A stretch of DNA of 9,137 nt from an uncultured Clostridia bacterium (GCA_946061315.1 CAMGRB010000039.1:1-9137), one strand, 5' to 3'; positions 1 through 5,230 are shown, counted from the first letter of the stretch. Notes: generated from the letters alone by a model not told the origin. Numbers and translations: made by a program.

Positions 1-32
1 AGGATCTTTCCACCAACCTCCTCGGTTGACGC
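1..32 (-). other. 5' leader of a leftward gene lying outside the window
   Basis: Read leftward, this is what the promoter at 39-67 would transcribe first. It contains a GAGGAGG tract (17-23) that matches a Shine-Dalgarno sequence, inside a 5-bp inverted repeat (14-18 with 24-28) whose 5-base loop is 19-23. No start codon sits at a good distance inside the window: the nearest GTG is only about 3 bases past the tract. The coding region must therefore begin at or beyond the left edge, and its product cannot be named. The small hairpin could partly mask the ribosome site, but it is short and may be chance. Confidence 0.4.
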
Positions 33-38
33 CTAAAC

Positions 39-67
39 AGTATATCACTTACGTTTACGATTGTCAA
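39..67 (-). promoter_or_regulatory. Consensus sigma-A promoter, leftward
   Basis: On the minus strand a perfect -35 TTGACA (62-67) is followed by a 17-base spacer and a -10 TATACT (39-44), one base from consensus. Transcription would start near base 32 and run off the left edge. It is back to back with the DUF421 operon, so bases 45-134 are a divergent intergenic region. This is one of the best promoter matches in the window. Confidence 0.8.
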
Positions 68-95
68 GACCTTTTTTCAATTTTTTTGATATTTT

Positions 96-126
96 TTCGA
101 TTTATTTTTCGGTATTAGGTTATACT
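96..126 (+). promoter_or_regulatory. Possible promoter of the DUF421-DUF4363 operon
   Basis: A -10 match TATACT lies at 121-126 and would start transcription near 133, about 35 bases before the chosen ATG. The -35 is poor: TTCGAT at 96-101 with a long 19-base spacer is the best I find. The T-rich tract at 71-110 could help bind polymerase. The assignment rests mainly on the -10 and the position. Confidence 0.35.
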
Positions 127-167
127 GTTTTTAAGTGGTGCAAACAATGCCGTTTTGGAGGAATATT

Positions 168-842
168 ATGGCTACCGTTTTTATAAGAACAGTCATTATA
201 TATTTTCTGTTTATGACGTCGGTGCGTCTTATGGGCAAAAGACAGGTCGGCGAGCTTCAGCTATCCGAGCTTGTAACGACCTTTATGCTCTCCGAGCTTG
301 CGGTAAATCCGATACAGGATACCTCAATACCGATTGCATACTCTTTGATACCGATGTTCTTTTTGCTCGCCGCCGAGGTTATAACGTCCTTTCTTATGAC
401 AAAATCGAGTTTTCTTAAAAAGATATTCTCGGGAAATCCGAGCGTGATAATAAAAAAAGGCAAGCTCGACCAAAAAGAGCTTTCAAAATTAAGAATGGGT
501 ATAAACGAGCTTATGGGAGAATTAAGGCTTAAAGATATAAGTGATATATCCGACGTAGATTATGCAATACTTGAGCAAAACGGCAAGCTATCGGTTTTTC
601 CGAAAGGTAAAAAGCAGTCCGTTTGCGTGGAGGATATGAAAATTGAGAAAAAAGAGTCCGGGATTGCGCACGCCGTTATCCTTGACGGAGAGATAGACGA
701 GAGCAACCTGAAAACCGCGGGTAAGAGCGCCGCGTGGGTAGAGGACTACCTCAAAAAGCACAGAATAAATATAAAGACGGTTTTTCTTATGACGGTTGAT
801 GACTCCTCCTCGGTAAATATAATAATTAAGGAGGAAAAATGA
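168..842 (+). CDS. DUF421 / YetF-like membrane protein
   Basis: 224-residue membrane protein of the DUF421 (YetF) family. Three hydrophobic segments lie near residues 3-22, 34-48 and 57-77. The family motif GKRQVGELQLSELV spans 23-36. A soluble YetF domain follows, with NPSVIIKKGKL at 90-100 and a conserved MGINELMGELR stretch near 110-120. The ATG at 168 was chosen because GGAGG (157-161) stands 6 bases before it; an upstream in-frame GTG at 135 has no such site. The last bases overlap the next gene by 4 (ATGA), implying translational coupling. The biochemical role is not established. YetF-type proteins are known in the inner membrane of Bacillus spores (the '2Duf' proteins of spoVA-2mob also carry DUF1657), so a spore-envelope role is possible given spo0A 1.6 kb away. 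That link is inference; the family call is secure. Confidence 0.9.
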   Translation: MATVFIRTVIIYFLFMTSVRLMGKRQVGELQLSELVTTFMLSELAVNPIQDTSIPIAYSLIPMFFLLAAEVITSFLMTKSSFLKKIFSGNPSVIIKKGKLDQKELSKLRMGINELMGELRLKDISDISDVDYAILEQNGKLSVFPKGKKQSVCVEDMKIEKKESGIAHAVILDGEIDESNLKTAGKSAAWVEDYLKKHRINIKTVFLMTVDDSSSVNIIIKEEK

Positions 843-1192
843 AATCTTTTATAATATCGCTCTCGGTGCTGTCGGTTATAGTTGCGGCGATAGTGTTTAA
901 TTGCATATATATAAATAATGTAACCGATTCGCTCATTTCCATGACGGAAAATCTCACGAAAGAGGAAGAATCGATAAAGCAGCTTTCCGAAAAGTGGGAC
1001 AAGGAGAAATTCTGCGTCTGCATATCGACGACGCACCGCGCGACCGACGACGTGGAGAAAAATATCGAGATTCTCAAAACCAAAATAGAAAAATCGAGCT
1101 TCGATGACTTCGAGGAATATAAAAAAATGCTCATAATTGCGCTGGAAGAGGTAAAAAAAGTCGAAGAAGTGTCGTTAAATGCAATATTTTAG
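839..1192 (+). CDS. DUF4363 family protein
   Basis: 117-residue protein with one N-terminal hydrophobic segment (about residues 5-27) that probably serves as a membrane anchor, followed by a charged helical region. The family-like LSEKWDKEK stretch sits at 49-57 (Trp53), a His at 66, and a Glu/Lys-rich helical tail at 70-112. I recognise it as DUF4363, a small family commonly found directly after DUF421 genes in Clostridia. Its ATG overlaps the DUF421 stop by 4 bases, and AAGGAGG (828-834) lies just before it inside the upstream gene, so the two are probably made together and may form a complex. The function is unknown. Cys59 and Cys61 (CVC) are visible but I attach no role to them. Confidence 0.8.
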   Translation: MKSFIISLSVLSVIVAAIVFNCIYINNVTDSLISMTENLTKEEESIKQLSEKWDKEKFCVCISTTHRATDDVEKNIEILKTKIEKSSFDDFEEYKKMLIIALEEVKKVEEVSLNAIF

Positions 1193-1199
1193 TATAATC

Positions 1200-1226
1200 T
1201 GCGGTACCGGTACGTGACATACCGCA
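1200..1226. repeat. Hairpin-forming inverted repeat
   Basis: TGCGGTA (1200-1206) pairs with TACCGCA (1220-1226) around a 13-base loop. The 10-base palindrome GTACCGGTAC (1203-1212) overlaps the left arm. It lies 7 bases after the DUF4363 stop and has no T-run, so it is a poor terminator. It could stabilise the mRNA 3' end or belong to the noncoding element that fills 1200-1321. Confidence 0.5.
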
Positions 1227-1248
1227 ATACAAAGCAAGCGAAAGAAAC

Positions 1249-1270
1249 GGCGGGAGCAAGCCCCCCGCCC
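1249..1270. repeat. GC-rich hairpin, possible interspersed repeat
   Basis: GGCGGG (1249-1254) pairs with CCCGCC (1264-1269) around a 9-base loop, much more GC-rich than its surroundings. Read on the minus strand it begins GTAGGGCGGGGGGCTTGC, which resembles short GTAGGGGCGG-type repeats I associate with intergenic regions of gut Clostridia. The resemblance is from memory and only one copy is present in this window. Confidence 0.4.
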
Positions 1271-1299
1271 TACGTCATATGCCCGATACGAATTATGGA

Positions 1300-1330
1300 C
1301 TGCCGCATTTTGTTGCGGCAGCCCTGTTTT
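1300..1330 (+). terminator. Terminator between convergent genes
   Basis: A perfect 8-bp stem CTGCCGCA (1300-1307) / TGCGGCAG (1314-1321) with loop TTTTGT is followed by CCCTG and a T-run at 1326-1331. It would end the rightward DUF421-DUF4363 transcript 108 bases after its last stop. The T-run is short and offset. It also lies directly after the convergent DUF2156 gene, whose transcript would meet the same stem without a T-run. Confidence 0.55.
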
Positions 1331-2166
1331 TAAGGATTTATTATTTTGTTCTTTTCAAGGAGGTATATCGGTTGGTAGGAGAGCTTGGATTGTCTTAACC
1401 CCTCTTCTCCGAGATCGTCCTCTCTGTTTATATATTCGACATCGGGGAAGCTCTTTGCAAACTCCGACACTATTGCCTGGTAAGAGCCGGGGTATTCTCT
1501 GTCTGCCTTTTCTATGTGAACGTACATAGTGTCCCTTACAATGCTTGCGGCGCAGGCGGCGATTATTTTGCCCCCTACCCTTATGGCGCCCGTGTGGACG
1601 TGGAAAAGCTCCCTGTGGTCTATTACGTCAATGGTTTCGTCAAGCTCCGCTCTGCCCGTTTCGTCATAGTGCGGTTGTTTTTTGTCGATAAGCCTGAAAA
1701 ACTCGTCAAGCTCCTCTTTCGGAGGGTCCGCAACGTACTCGTACGAGTAGGTTTTTTTGAAGCGGTTGAGAAAATTTTTTTTGGCGTGCAGTTTTTTGCC
1801 CGAAAAAGTGCGCAGATCCGACGCTTTATAAATATAATCGAAGTTATTTCTGTCTTTTTCAACGGTTGCACCGTCAAGCACGACTTTTTCCACGTCCTCG
1901 TTGCAAACTCCGATAAAATGCGCGGGTGACAATGCTTTTACCGCGCCTCTCGGATTTTTACCTATCGGGGTAAGATAAGCCACCCCGTCGTCCGTTTTGT
2001 ACTTTATTATAAGAGTTTCGTCAAAAACCGACCACTCGATGCCGTAAAAATTGCGCCACATCATAAGCGCGGCGCCTATCTTTTCGCAGCTCCTCGTTTC
2101 GTCAAGAAGCAAGTATTTATTTATTTTTTCAAAATCTTTTTCATTTAGTTTTTGAAATTCTATCAT
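1330..2166 (-). CDS. DUF2156 domain protein (LPG-synthase C-terminal-like)
   Basis: 278-residue soluble protein of the DUF2156 family, which has the two-lobed GNAT-like fold found at the C-terminus of MprF-type lysyl-phosphatidylglycerol synthases. Recognisable blocks are YIYKASDLRTFSGKKLHAKK (111-130) and the following NFLNRF, YVHIEKADREYPGSYQAI (215-232), and a C-terminal block with INREDDLGEEGLRQSKLSY (246-264) then QPIYLLEK. The length fits stand-alone clostridial members, which lack the MprF membrane flippase part. A transfer of an acyl or aminoacyl group is expected from the fold, but the substrate is not known. The ATG at 2164-2166 has only a weak AAAGGCG site before it. It is transcribed alone, divergent from spo0A and convergent with DUF4363. 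Family confident, function open. Confidence 0.88.
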   Translation of the reverse strand: MIEFQKLNEKDFEKINKYLLLDETRSCEKIGAALMMWRNFYGIEWSVFDETLIIKYKTDDGVAYLTPIGKNPRGAVKALSPAHFIGVCNEDVEKVVLDGATVEKDRNNFDYIYKASDLRTFSGKKLHAKKNFLNRFKKTYSYEYVADPPKEELDEFFRLIDKKQPHYDETGRAELDETIDVIDHRELFHVHTGAIRVGGKIIAACAASIVRDTMYVHIEKADREYPGSYQAIVSEFAKSFPDVEYINREDDLGEEGLRQSKLSYQPIYLLEKNKIINP

Positions 2167-2198
2167 ATTTCGCCTTTTATAAAATTATATTTGATAAC

Positions 2199-2226
2199 AG
2201 TATAGCACAATTTACTCGGTAAAGCA
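2199..2226 (-). promoter_or_regulatory. Possible promoter of the DUF2156 gene
   Basis: On the minus strand TATACT (2199-2204) is a good -10 about 33 bases upstream of the start codon. The -35 is uncertain: TGCTTT (2221-2226) gives a 16-base spacer but matches poorly, while TTTACC (2218-2223) matches better but leaves only 13 bases. Confidence 0.4.
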
Positions 2227-2321
2227 TGATTTTTTTAATTATTTCAATAATTTTTTTCTTTTTGTAAATTTATGCCAAAAATTCCGCTGAAATTTTGTGA
2301 ATTATGACAACAATTTTTCTC
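2205..2321. other. A/T-rich divergent spacer before spo0A
   Basis: The stretch between the leftward DUF2156 promoter and the rightward spo0A promoter is strongly A/T-rich, with runs of T at 2230-2260 and A- and T-tracts at 2277-2320. No gene, RNA or convincing operator is visible. An imperfect inverted repeat AAAATT (2278-2283) / AATTTT (2291-2296) is present but such repeats are expected by chance in A/T-rich DNA. The tracts could act as UP elements. Confidence 0.4.
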
Positions 2322-2350
2322 TTGAATTTTATGGAAAATTATGGTACAAT
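2322..2350 (+). promoter_or_regulatory. Extended -10 sigma-A promoter of spo0A
   Basis: -35 TTGAAT (2322-2327), 17-base spacer, -10 TACAAT (2345-2350) preceded by TGG (2342-2344), which provides the extended -10 TGn. Transcription would start near 2357, leaving a leader of about 115 bases. I see no sigma-H type promoter, which Bacillus spo0A has in addition. Confidence 0.75.
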
Positions 2351-2471
2351 TAAAACAGATTTTAACGCATCGCAAACTCTATCTGTATTAAGTTATCGAA
2401 AATACGGGCGAAAAACGAAAAATGAGCTCGATTCGCGCTCGTCCGAAAAATAAATTCAAGGAGAGATGAAA

Positions 2472-3248
2472 ATGGAGATCAATGCAAAAATTCTTATCGC
2501 GGACGAAAACGCACAAACACGTCACGCCACGAAGGAGGCGCTGGCGAGAAAGGGCTATCGCAACGTTGACGAGGCGTCTGACGGGGAGGACGCGCTCATA
2601 AAAATAAACAGGTATCACCCCGACATAGTAATTGCGGACCTCTGGCTTTCCAAGCTGGACGGAATAGGTCTTATACGCAACGTAAAGGGCATCAATTTCG
2701 GTGCGGACCGTGCGCCCACGTTTATTATCGCGTCGCTCGTTTCAAACCAGAACATATTTATAGAAGCGACCAATGCAGGCGCGGCTTTGTGTCTTATAAA
2801 GCCTTTTGACTATTCGAGCCTTTGCGAGCACATAGATACGCTCTACCGTTCAAGAAATTCCGCTTTATCGACACAGGTAAAGGCGGCCGAGGAGGATATG
2901 GAAACGCAGGTGACTAAAGTGATACACCAGATAGGCGTACCTGCACACATAAAGGGGTATCAGTATCTGCGCACGGCAATTCTTATGACCATATCGGATA
3001 ACGACATAATAAATTCCGTGACGAAAATACTCTACCCGTCGGTCGCAAAGAAGTATTCTACAACCACCTCGCGCGTTGAAAGAGCGATACGCCACGCCAT
3101 AGAAGTGGCTTGGGACAGAGGTGACGTTGACACCTTGAACTCCTATTTCGGATATACGATACAGAACAACAGGGGAAAGCCGACAAACTCCGAGTTTATC
3201 GCGATGATTGCCGACAATATGCGCCTTAAATACAAAATTTACGGCTAA
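2472..3248 (+). CDS. spo0A: Sporulation response regulator Spo0A
   Basis: 258-residue master regulator of entry into sporulation, a phosphorylation-switched DNA-binding protein. Residues 4-125 are a receiver: acidic pair Asp11-Glu12, phospho-acceptor Asp56, Ser88 at the usual Thr position, and Lys110-Pro111. The linker (126-145) is short. Residues 146-258 are the Spo0A C-terminal domain and match Bacillus closely: [14 protein letters not shown] (154-167), [10 protein letters not shown] (186-195), recognition helix [15 protein letters not shown] (200-214), [13 protein letters not shown] (236-248). ATG 2472 is preferred because AAGGAG (2458-2463) is 8 bases before it; ATG 2466 would leave only 2. 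After Asp56 the family's IIMPHLDG reads LWLSKLDG here, losing the Met-Pro pair. The gene stands alone rather than after spoIVB, so it could be the only copy or a paralogue. Family identity is certain. Confidence 0.96.
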   Translation: MEINAKILIADENAQTRHATKEALARKGYRNVDEASDGEDALIKINRYHPDIVIADLWLSKLDGIGLIRNVKGINFGADRAPTFIIASLVSNQNIFIEATNAGAALCLIKPFDYSSLCEHIDTLYRSRNSALSTQVKAAEEDMETQVTKVIHQIGVPAHIKGYQYLRTAILMTISDNDIINSVTKILYPSVAKKYSTTTSRVERAIRHAIEVAWDRGDVDTLNSYFGYTIQNNRGKPTNSEFIAMIADNMRLKYKIYG

Positions 3249-3294
3249 ACAACAAGCAAATTATCGACACTTGACGGCACTTTTTTCTCCGCGC

Positions 3295-3339
3295 GCCTGA
3301 AAACGGGAATTTTTCGGGCAGATTTTGGTTTTGTTTTCT
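3295..3339 (+). terminator. Probable terminator of spo0A
   Basis: GCCTGAAAA (3295-3303) pairs with TTTTCGGGC (3311-3319), 9 bp with one T-G wobble and a 7-base loop, followed by a T-rich tail (3323-3340). The tail is interrupted by G residues and starts a few bases late, so efficiency is uncertain. It lies 46 bases after the spo0A stop and just before the next promoter. Confidence 0.5.
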
Positions 3340-3346
3340 TAAACAC

Positions 3347-3375
3347 TTGACCGAGGGGCAAGAATATGATAAAAT
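3347..3375 (+). promoter_or_regulatory. Extended -10 promoter of the BspA-type lipoprotein gene
   Basis: -35 TTGACC (3347-3352), 17-base spacer, -10 TAAAAT (3370-3375) with an extended TGA (3367-3369). The start would be near 3381-3382, giving a leader of about 80 bases. Confidence 0.7.
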
Positions 3376-3394
3376 AATATATGAAGGAATATCG

Positions 3395-3422
3395 GGAAGC
3401 CGACTTGTTATCCTCGGCTTTT
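3395..3422 (+). promoter_or_regulatory. Leader hairpin upstream of the lipoprotein gene
   Basis: AAGCCGA (3397-3403) pairs with TCGGCTT (3414-3420) around a 10-base loop; two G-T pairs can extend the stem (3395-3396 with 3421-3422). The 3' arm ends in four T residues, so it looks like a weak attenuator or a 5' stabilising hairpin. It sits within the predicted 5' leader, about 40 bases before the start codon. Confidence 0.35.
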
Positions 3423-3461
3423 CGTAAATTTTTCACGATATATTTTTCGGAGGAGTTTAAG

Positions 3462-4118
3462 ATGAAAAACAAAATTATCGGTTTTGCCGTTTCCTTTCTT
3501 TTGATTATAAGCTGTGCCGTGTTCCTCTGTGCCTGCTCCGACGGGAGCGAGGTTGAAGAGCCGTCGGACACGCAAGACGGAATAGTATTCAAGCAAATCG
3601 GCGAGGAGTACGCAGTAAAAGCGTATGAGGGAAAATCAACCACCGTCGTTATTCCTGCCGAATTTAACGGCAAGAGCGTTACGTCAATTATGGACGGCGC
3701 CTTCAAGGACAAGAACGAGCTTACCTCCGTCACCATTCCCGAAACGGTCGTTTCCATAGGTGCGCACGCGTTTTCGGGTTGTGTGCGTCTTTCGTCCGTA
3801 AAGCTGCCGGGCGGTCTTAAATCCATAGGGCAATCCGCGTTTTATAAATGCTCTGCCCTGACCTCCGTCACGCTTCCCTCGGGAATAACGAAGATAGAGC
3901 GCAGTACGTTTGAAAACTGCCCCATCTTAAAAACCGTGACTATCCCGACGAGCGTAACTTCGATAGAAAATTACGCTTTCTACAAATGCTCCGCGCTTGA
4001 AAGCATAAATTACGAGGGCAGCACGGAAGAATGGCAAGCCATAGTTAAATCAACCGCCTGGAACTATTCAACCTCAAAATATACGATAAACTGTTCCGAC
4101 GGGGTTTTGAAAAAATAA
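3462..4118 (+). CDS. Small BspA-type leucine-rich-repeat lipoprotein
   Basis: 218-residue secreted protein. A signal peptide (residues 1-24) ends in the lipobox LCAC, so Cys25 should be lipidated and the protein anchored on the outer face of the membrane. A short acidic linker (26-40) follows, then LRR_5/BspA repeats with an exact 23-residue period beginning at Leu87, Leu110, Leu133, Leu156 and Leu179, each with the pattern LxSVxxPxxxxxIxxxAFxxC. A less regular copy lies at about 59-86. The C-terminal tail has the INCSDGVL ending often seen after such repeats. ATG 3462 was chosen because GGAGGAG (3449-3455) is well placed and the signal peptide begins there. BspA repeats occur in adhesion proteins, but many gut Clostridia carry numerous copies of unknown ligand. 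No operon partner; it has its own promoter and terminator. Confidence 0.9.
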   Translation: MKNKIIGFAVSFLLIISCAVFLCACSDGSEVEEPSDTQDGIVFKQIGEEYAVKAYEGKSTTVVIPAEFNGKSVTSIMDGAFKDKNELTSVTIPETVVSIGAHAFSGCVRLSSVKLPGGLKSIGQSAFYKCSALTSVTLPSGITKIERSTFENCPILKTVTIPTSVTSIENYAFYKCSALESINYEGSTEEWQAIVKSTAWNYSTSKYTINCSDGVLKK

Positions 4119-4124
4119 AAATAC

Positions 4125-4154
4125 AAACGGTCGCATTAAACGTGCGGCCGTTTT
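4125..4154 (+). terminator. Intrinsic terminator of the lipoprotein gene
   Basis: AAACGGTCGCA (4125-4135) pairs with TGCGGCCGTTT (4143-4153), 11 bp with one T-G wobble and a 7-base loop, ending in TTTT (4151-4154). It begins 7 bases after the stop codon. The A-tract at 4115-4121 upstream is also typical. Confidence 0.8.
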
Positions 4155-4342
4155 ACTTTGCCTTTTGCGCGGAGCTTCTTTGGCGCGCTTTCTTGCTTTT
4201 TACGAAAAACTCTACCTTTTATTCTACTAAATAAAGGCGCTGAAAAAGCGTACTCGGTTGCAAACGGTGCCTGCAAAATTCTTTTGTGTATATTGCATAA
4301 AAAAGTATGACGTTTTTTGATAAAAATTGCAAGCAAAAACAC
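4155..4342. other. Spacer without recognisable gene
   Basis: Between the lipoprotein terminator and the xpt promoter I find no convincing gene, RNA or repeat. The one open frame (minus strand, 4136-4342) starts with GTG without a ribosome site, overlaps the terminator and reads as a low-complexity basic peptide. Confidence 0.5.
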
Positions 4343-4371
4343 TTGATTTTTCTGTCGATCAATGTTATACT
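4343..4371 (+). promoter_or_regulatory. Extended -10 promoter of xpt
   Basis: -35 TTGATT (4343-4348), 17-base spacer, -10 TATACT (4366-4371) with extended TGT (4363-4365). The start would be near 4378, about 28 bases before the riboswitch aptamer. Confidence 0.8.
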
Positions 4372-4405
4372 GTTGATGTAATCAAAAAATACAGTCTATG
4401 ATGTT

Positions 4406-4468
4406 CCAATATAGGTTCGGATAAAATGGCCCGAATGTTTCTACCGCACGCCAAGTTGCGACTATTGG
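4406..4468 (+). promoter_or_regulatory. Guanine riboswitch aptamer (purine class)
   Basis: Purine riboswitch aptamer in the xpt leader. P1 is CCAATA (4406-4411) with TATTGG (4463-4468). P2 is GTTCGG (4415-4420) with CCGAAT (4431-4436). The J2/3 core TTTCTAC is at 4438-4444. P3 is CGCA (4445-4448) with TGCG (4457-4460). The loop-loop contact can form between GG 4428-4429 in L2 and CC 4451-4452 in L3. The specificity base (position 74 of the Bacillus xpt aptamer) is C4462, which selects guanine; adenine riboswitches have T there. Two departures are visible: J1/2 has G4414 where A is usual, and L2 (4421-4430) is longer than the common loop. Guanine binding is expected to switch xpt off. Confidence 0.92.
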
Positions 4469-4483
4469 TTTAACATTACTTTT

Positions 4484-4515
4484 CGGTATAATCTGCTCTA
4501 TTTGCAGTTATGCCG
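4484..4515 (+). promoter_or_regulatory. Linker hairpin of the xpt expression platform
   Basis: CGGTATAA (4484-4491) and CTGC (4493-4496) pair with GCAG (4504-4507) and TTATGCCG (4508-4515): 12 bp including one T-G wobble, with bulged T4492 and a 7-base loop. It has no T-run and can coexist with both the ligand-bound and the free state, so it probably serves as a spacer that brings the aptamer close to the terminator. Confidence 0.6.
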
Positions 4516-4536
4516 CTACGGTTTTGTTGCGGTTTG

Positions 4537-4562
4537 AAACAGGCGTTTGCGTCTGTTTTTTT
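4537..4562 (+). terminator. Riboswitch-controlled intrinsic terminator
   Basis: AAACAGGCG (4537-4545) pairs with CGTCTGTTT (4550-4558), 9 bp with one G-T wobble, loop TTTG, ending in seven T residues (4556-4562). It lies about 70 bases after the aptamer and 41 bases before the xpt start, where the off-switch of a guanine riboswitch is expected. Its left arm can instead pair with the aptamer, as described in the findings. Confidence 0.88.
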
Positions 4563-4603
4563 GTTTTTTATTTTATTTTATCTTTGTCGGGAGGTGCTTT
4601 TCA

Positions 4604-5176
4604 ATGAAGCTTATGGAACAAAAAATTCTTGAATGCGGCACCGTTTTGCCCGGCAATATTCTCAAAGTAGGTAACTTCCTTAACCAGCAGCTCGACGTGG
4701 ATTTTCTTACCGAGGTGGGAAAAGAGATAGCAAGGCTTTATAAGGACGCGGGCGTTACCAAAATTATGACCATCGAGGCATCGGGCATTGCAATTGCCGT
4801 TATGGCGGCGCAGGCTATGCACGTCCCCGCAGTTATAGTAAAGAAGCATCCCTCGGCAAATCTCTCGAAGGACGTTTACTTTGCGCAGATTGCCTCGTAT
4901 ACTCACAATAACGTATATACTGCCGTTGTGGCAAAGGAATATCTTAATAAAAATGACAACGTGCTTATCGTGGACGATTTTCTCGCTTGCGGTAACGCGA
5001 TAAAAGGTCTTAAAAGCATTATAGAGTCCGCCGGCGCAAAGCTTGCAGGGTGCGCCATAGCGATAGAAAAGGCTTTTCAACACGGGGGCGACGAGCTGCG
5101 TGCGCAGGGCATACGCATTGAGTCGTTGGCTGTGGTGGAGTCTATGACGGACAGCACCATAACCTTCAAACCATAA
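4604..5176 (+). CDS. xpt: Xanthine phosphoribosyltransferase
   Basis: 190-residue cytoplasmic purine-salvage enzyme that converts xanthine and PRPP to XMP, which feeds GMP synthesis. The length fits the Xpt family (about 190 residues). The N-terminal block has LKVGNFLNQQLD (20-31) and TKIMTIEASGIAIAV (52-66). The PRPP-binding loop VLIVDDFLACGNAIKGL spans 120-136. IEKAFQHGGDEL (154-165) and RIESLAVVESM (171-181) also match Bacillus Xpt. ATG 4604 was chosen because GGGAGG (4589-4594) stands 9 bases before it; the upstream in-frame ATG at 4547 lies inside the terminator hairpin. It is controlled by the guanine riboswitch, the classic arrangement for this gene. The stop codon is inside the following terminator stem. 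Confidence 0.96.
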   Translation: MKLMEQKILECGTVLPGNILKVGNFLNQQLDVDFLTEVGKEIARLYKDAGVTKIMTIEASGIAIAVMAAQAMHVPAVIVKKHPSANLSKDVYFAQIASYTHNNVYTAVVAKEYLNKNDNVLIVDDFLACGNAIKGLKSIIESAGAKLAGCAIAIEKAFQHGGDELRAQGIRIESLAVVESMTDSTITFKP

Positions 5177-5198
5177 GAGCTTATCTTGTGGCTTTTTT
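5171..5198 (+). terminator. Terminator overlapping the xpt stop codon
   Basis: CCATAAG (5171-5177) pairs with CTTGTGG (5185-5191), 7 bp with one T-G wobble and a 7-base loop, then C and six T residues (5193-5198). The left arm contains the last xpt codon and the TAA stop. It is modest in strength, so some read-through into the importer genes is possible. Confidence 0.65.
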
Positions 5199-5201
5199 AC
5201 T

Positions 5202-5230
5202 TTGATTACTCGGGTAACACCCTTAGTAAT
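5202..5230 (+). promoter_or_regulatory. Weak promoter/operator candidate before the BMP gene
   Basis: TTGATT (5202-5207) and AGTAAT (5225-5230) are 17 bases apart, but the -10 lacks the key second A, so this is a weak match. Between them is an imperfect inverted repeat: ACT-GGGT (5208-5210, 5212-5215) with ACCC-AGT (5219-5222, 5225-5227), which could be an operator or simply a hairpin. Some promoter is expected here because the xpt terminator precedes a gene with high-expression codon use. Confidence 0.3.

Noticed and set aside
135..167. GTG start adding 11 residues to the DUF421 protein
   Set aside because: No ribosome site before it, and it lies at the predicted transcription start; ATG 168 has GGAGG at 6 bases and begins the hydrophobic segment directly.
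2466..2471. ATG two codons upstream for Spo0A
   Set aside because: Only 2 bases from AAGGAG; ATG 2472 has the normal 8-base gap.
3381..3461. In-frame ATG extending the lipoprotein by 27 residues, possibly leaderless
   Set aside because: It would put 27 mostly charged residues ahead of a clear signal peptide, while ATG 3462 has an excellent GGAGGAG site.
3245..3826. 193-residue open frame on the minus strand
   Set aside because: Antisense to the lipoprotein gene, crosses its promoter and the spo0A terminator, and resembles no family.
4136..4342. 68-residue minus-strand frame in the spacer before xpt
   Set aside because: GTG start without a ribosome site, overlap with the terminator, basic low-complexity peptide.
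4547..4603. Longer xpt start encoding a hydrophobic leader
   Set aside because: The ATG falls inside the riboswitch terminator and the extra residues come from its T-run; Xpt is cytoplasmic and matches from 4604.
4601..5083. 160-residue minus-strand frame over xpt
   Set aside because: Shadow of xpt, rich in Cys and His with no coherent pattern.
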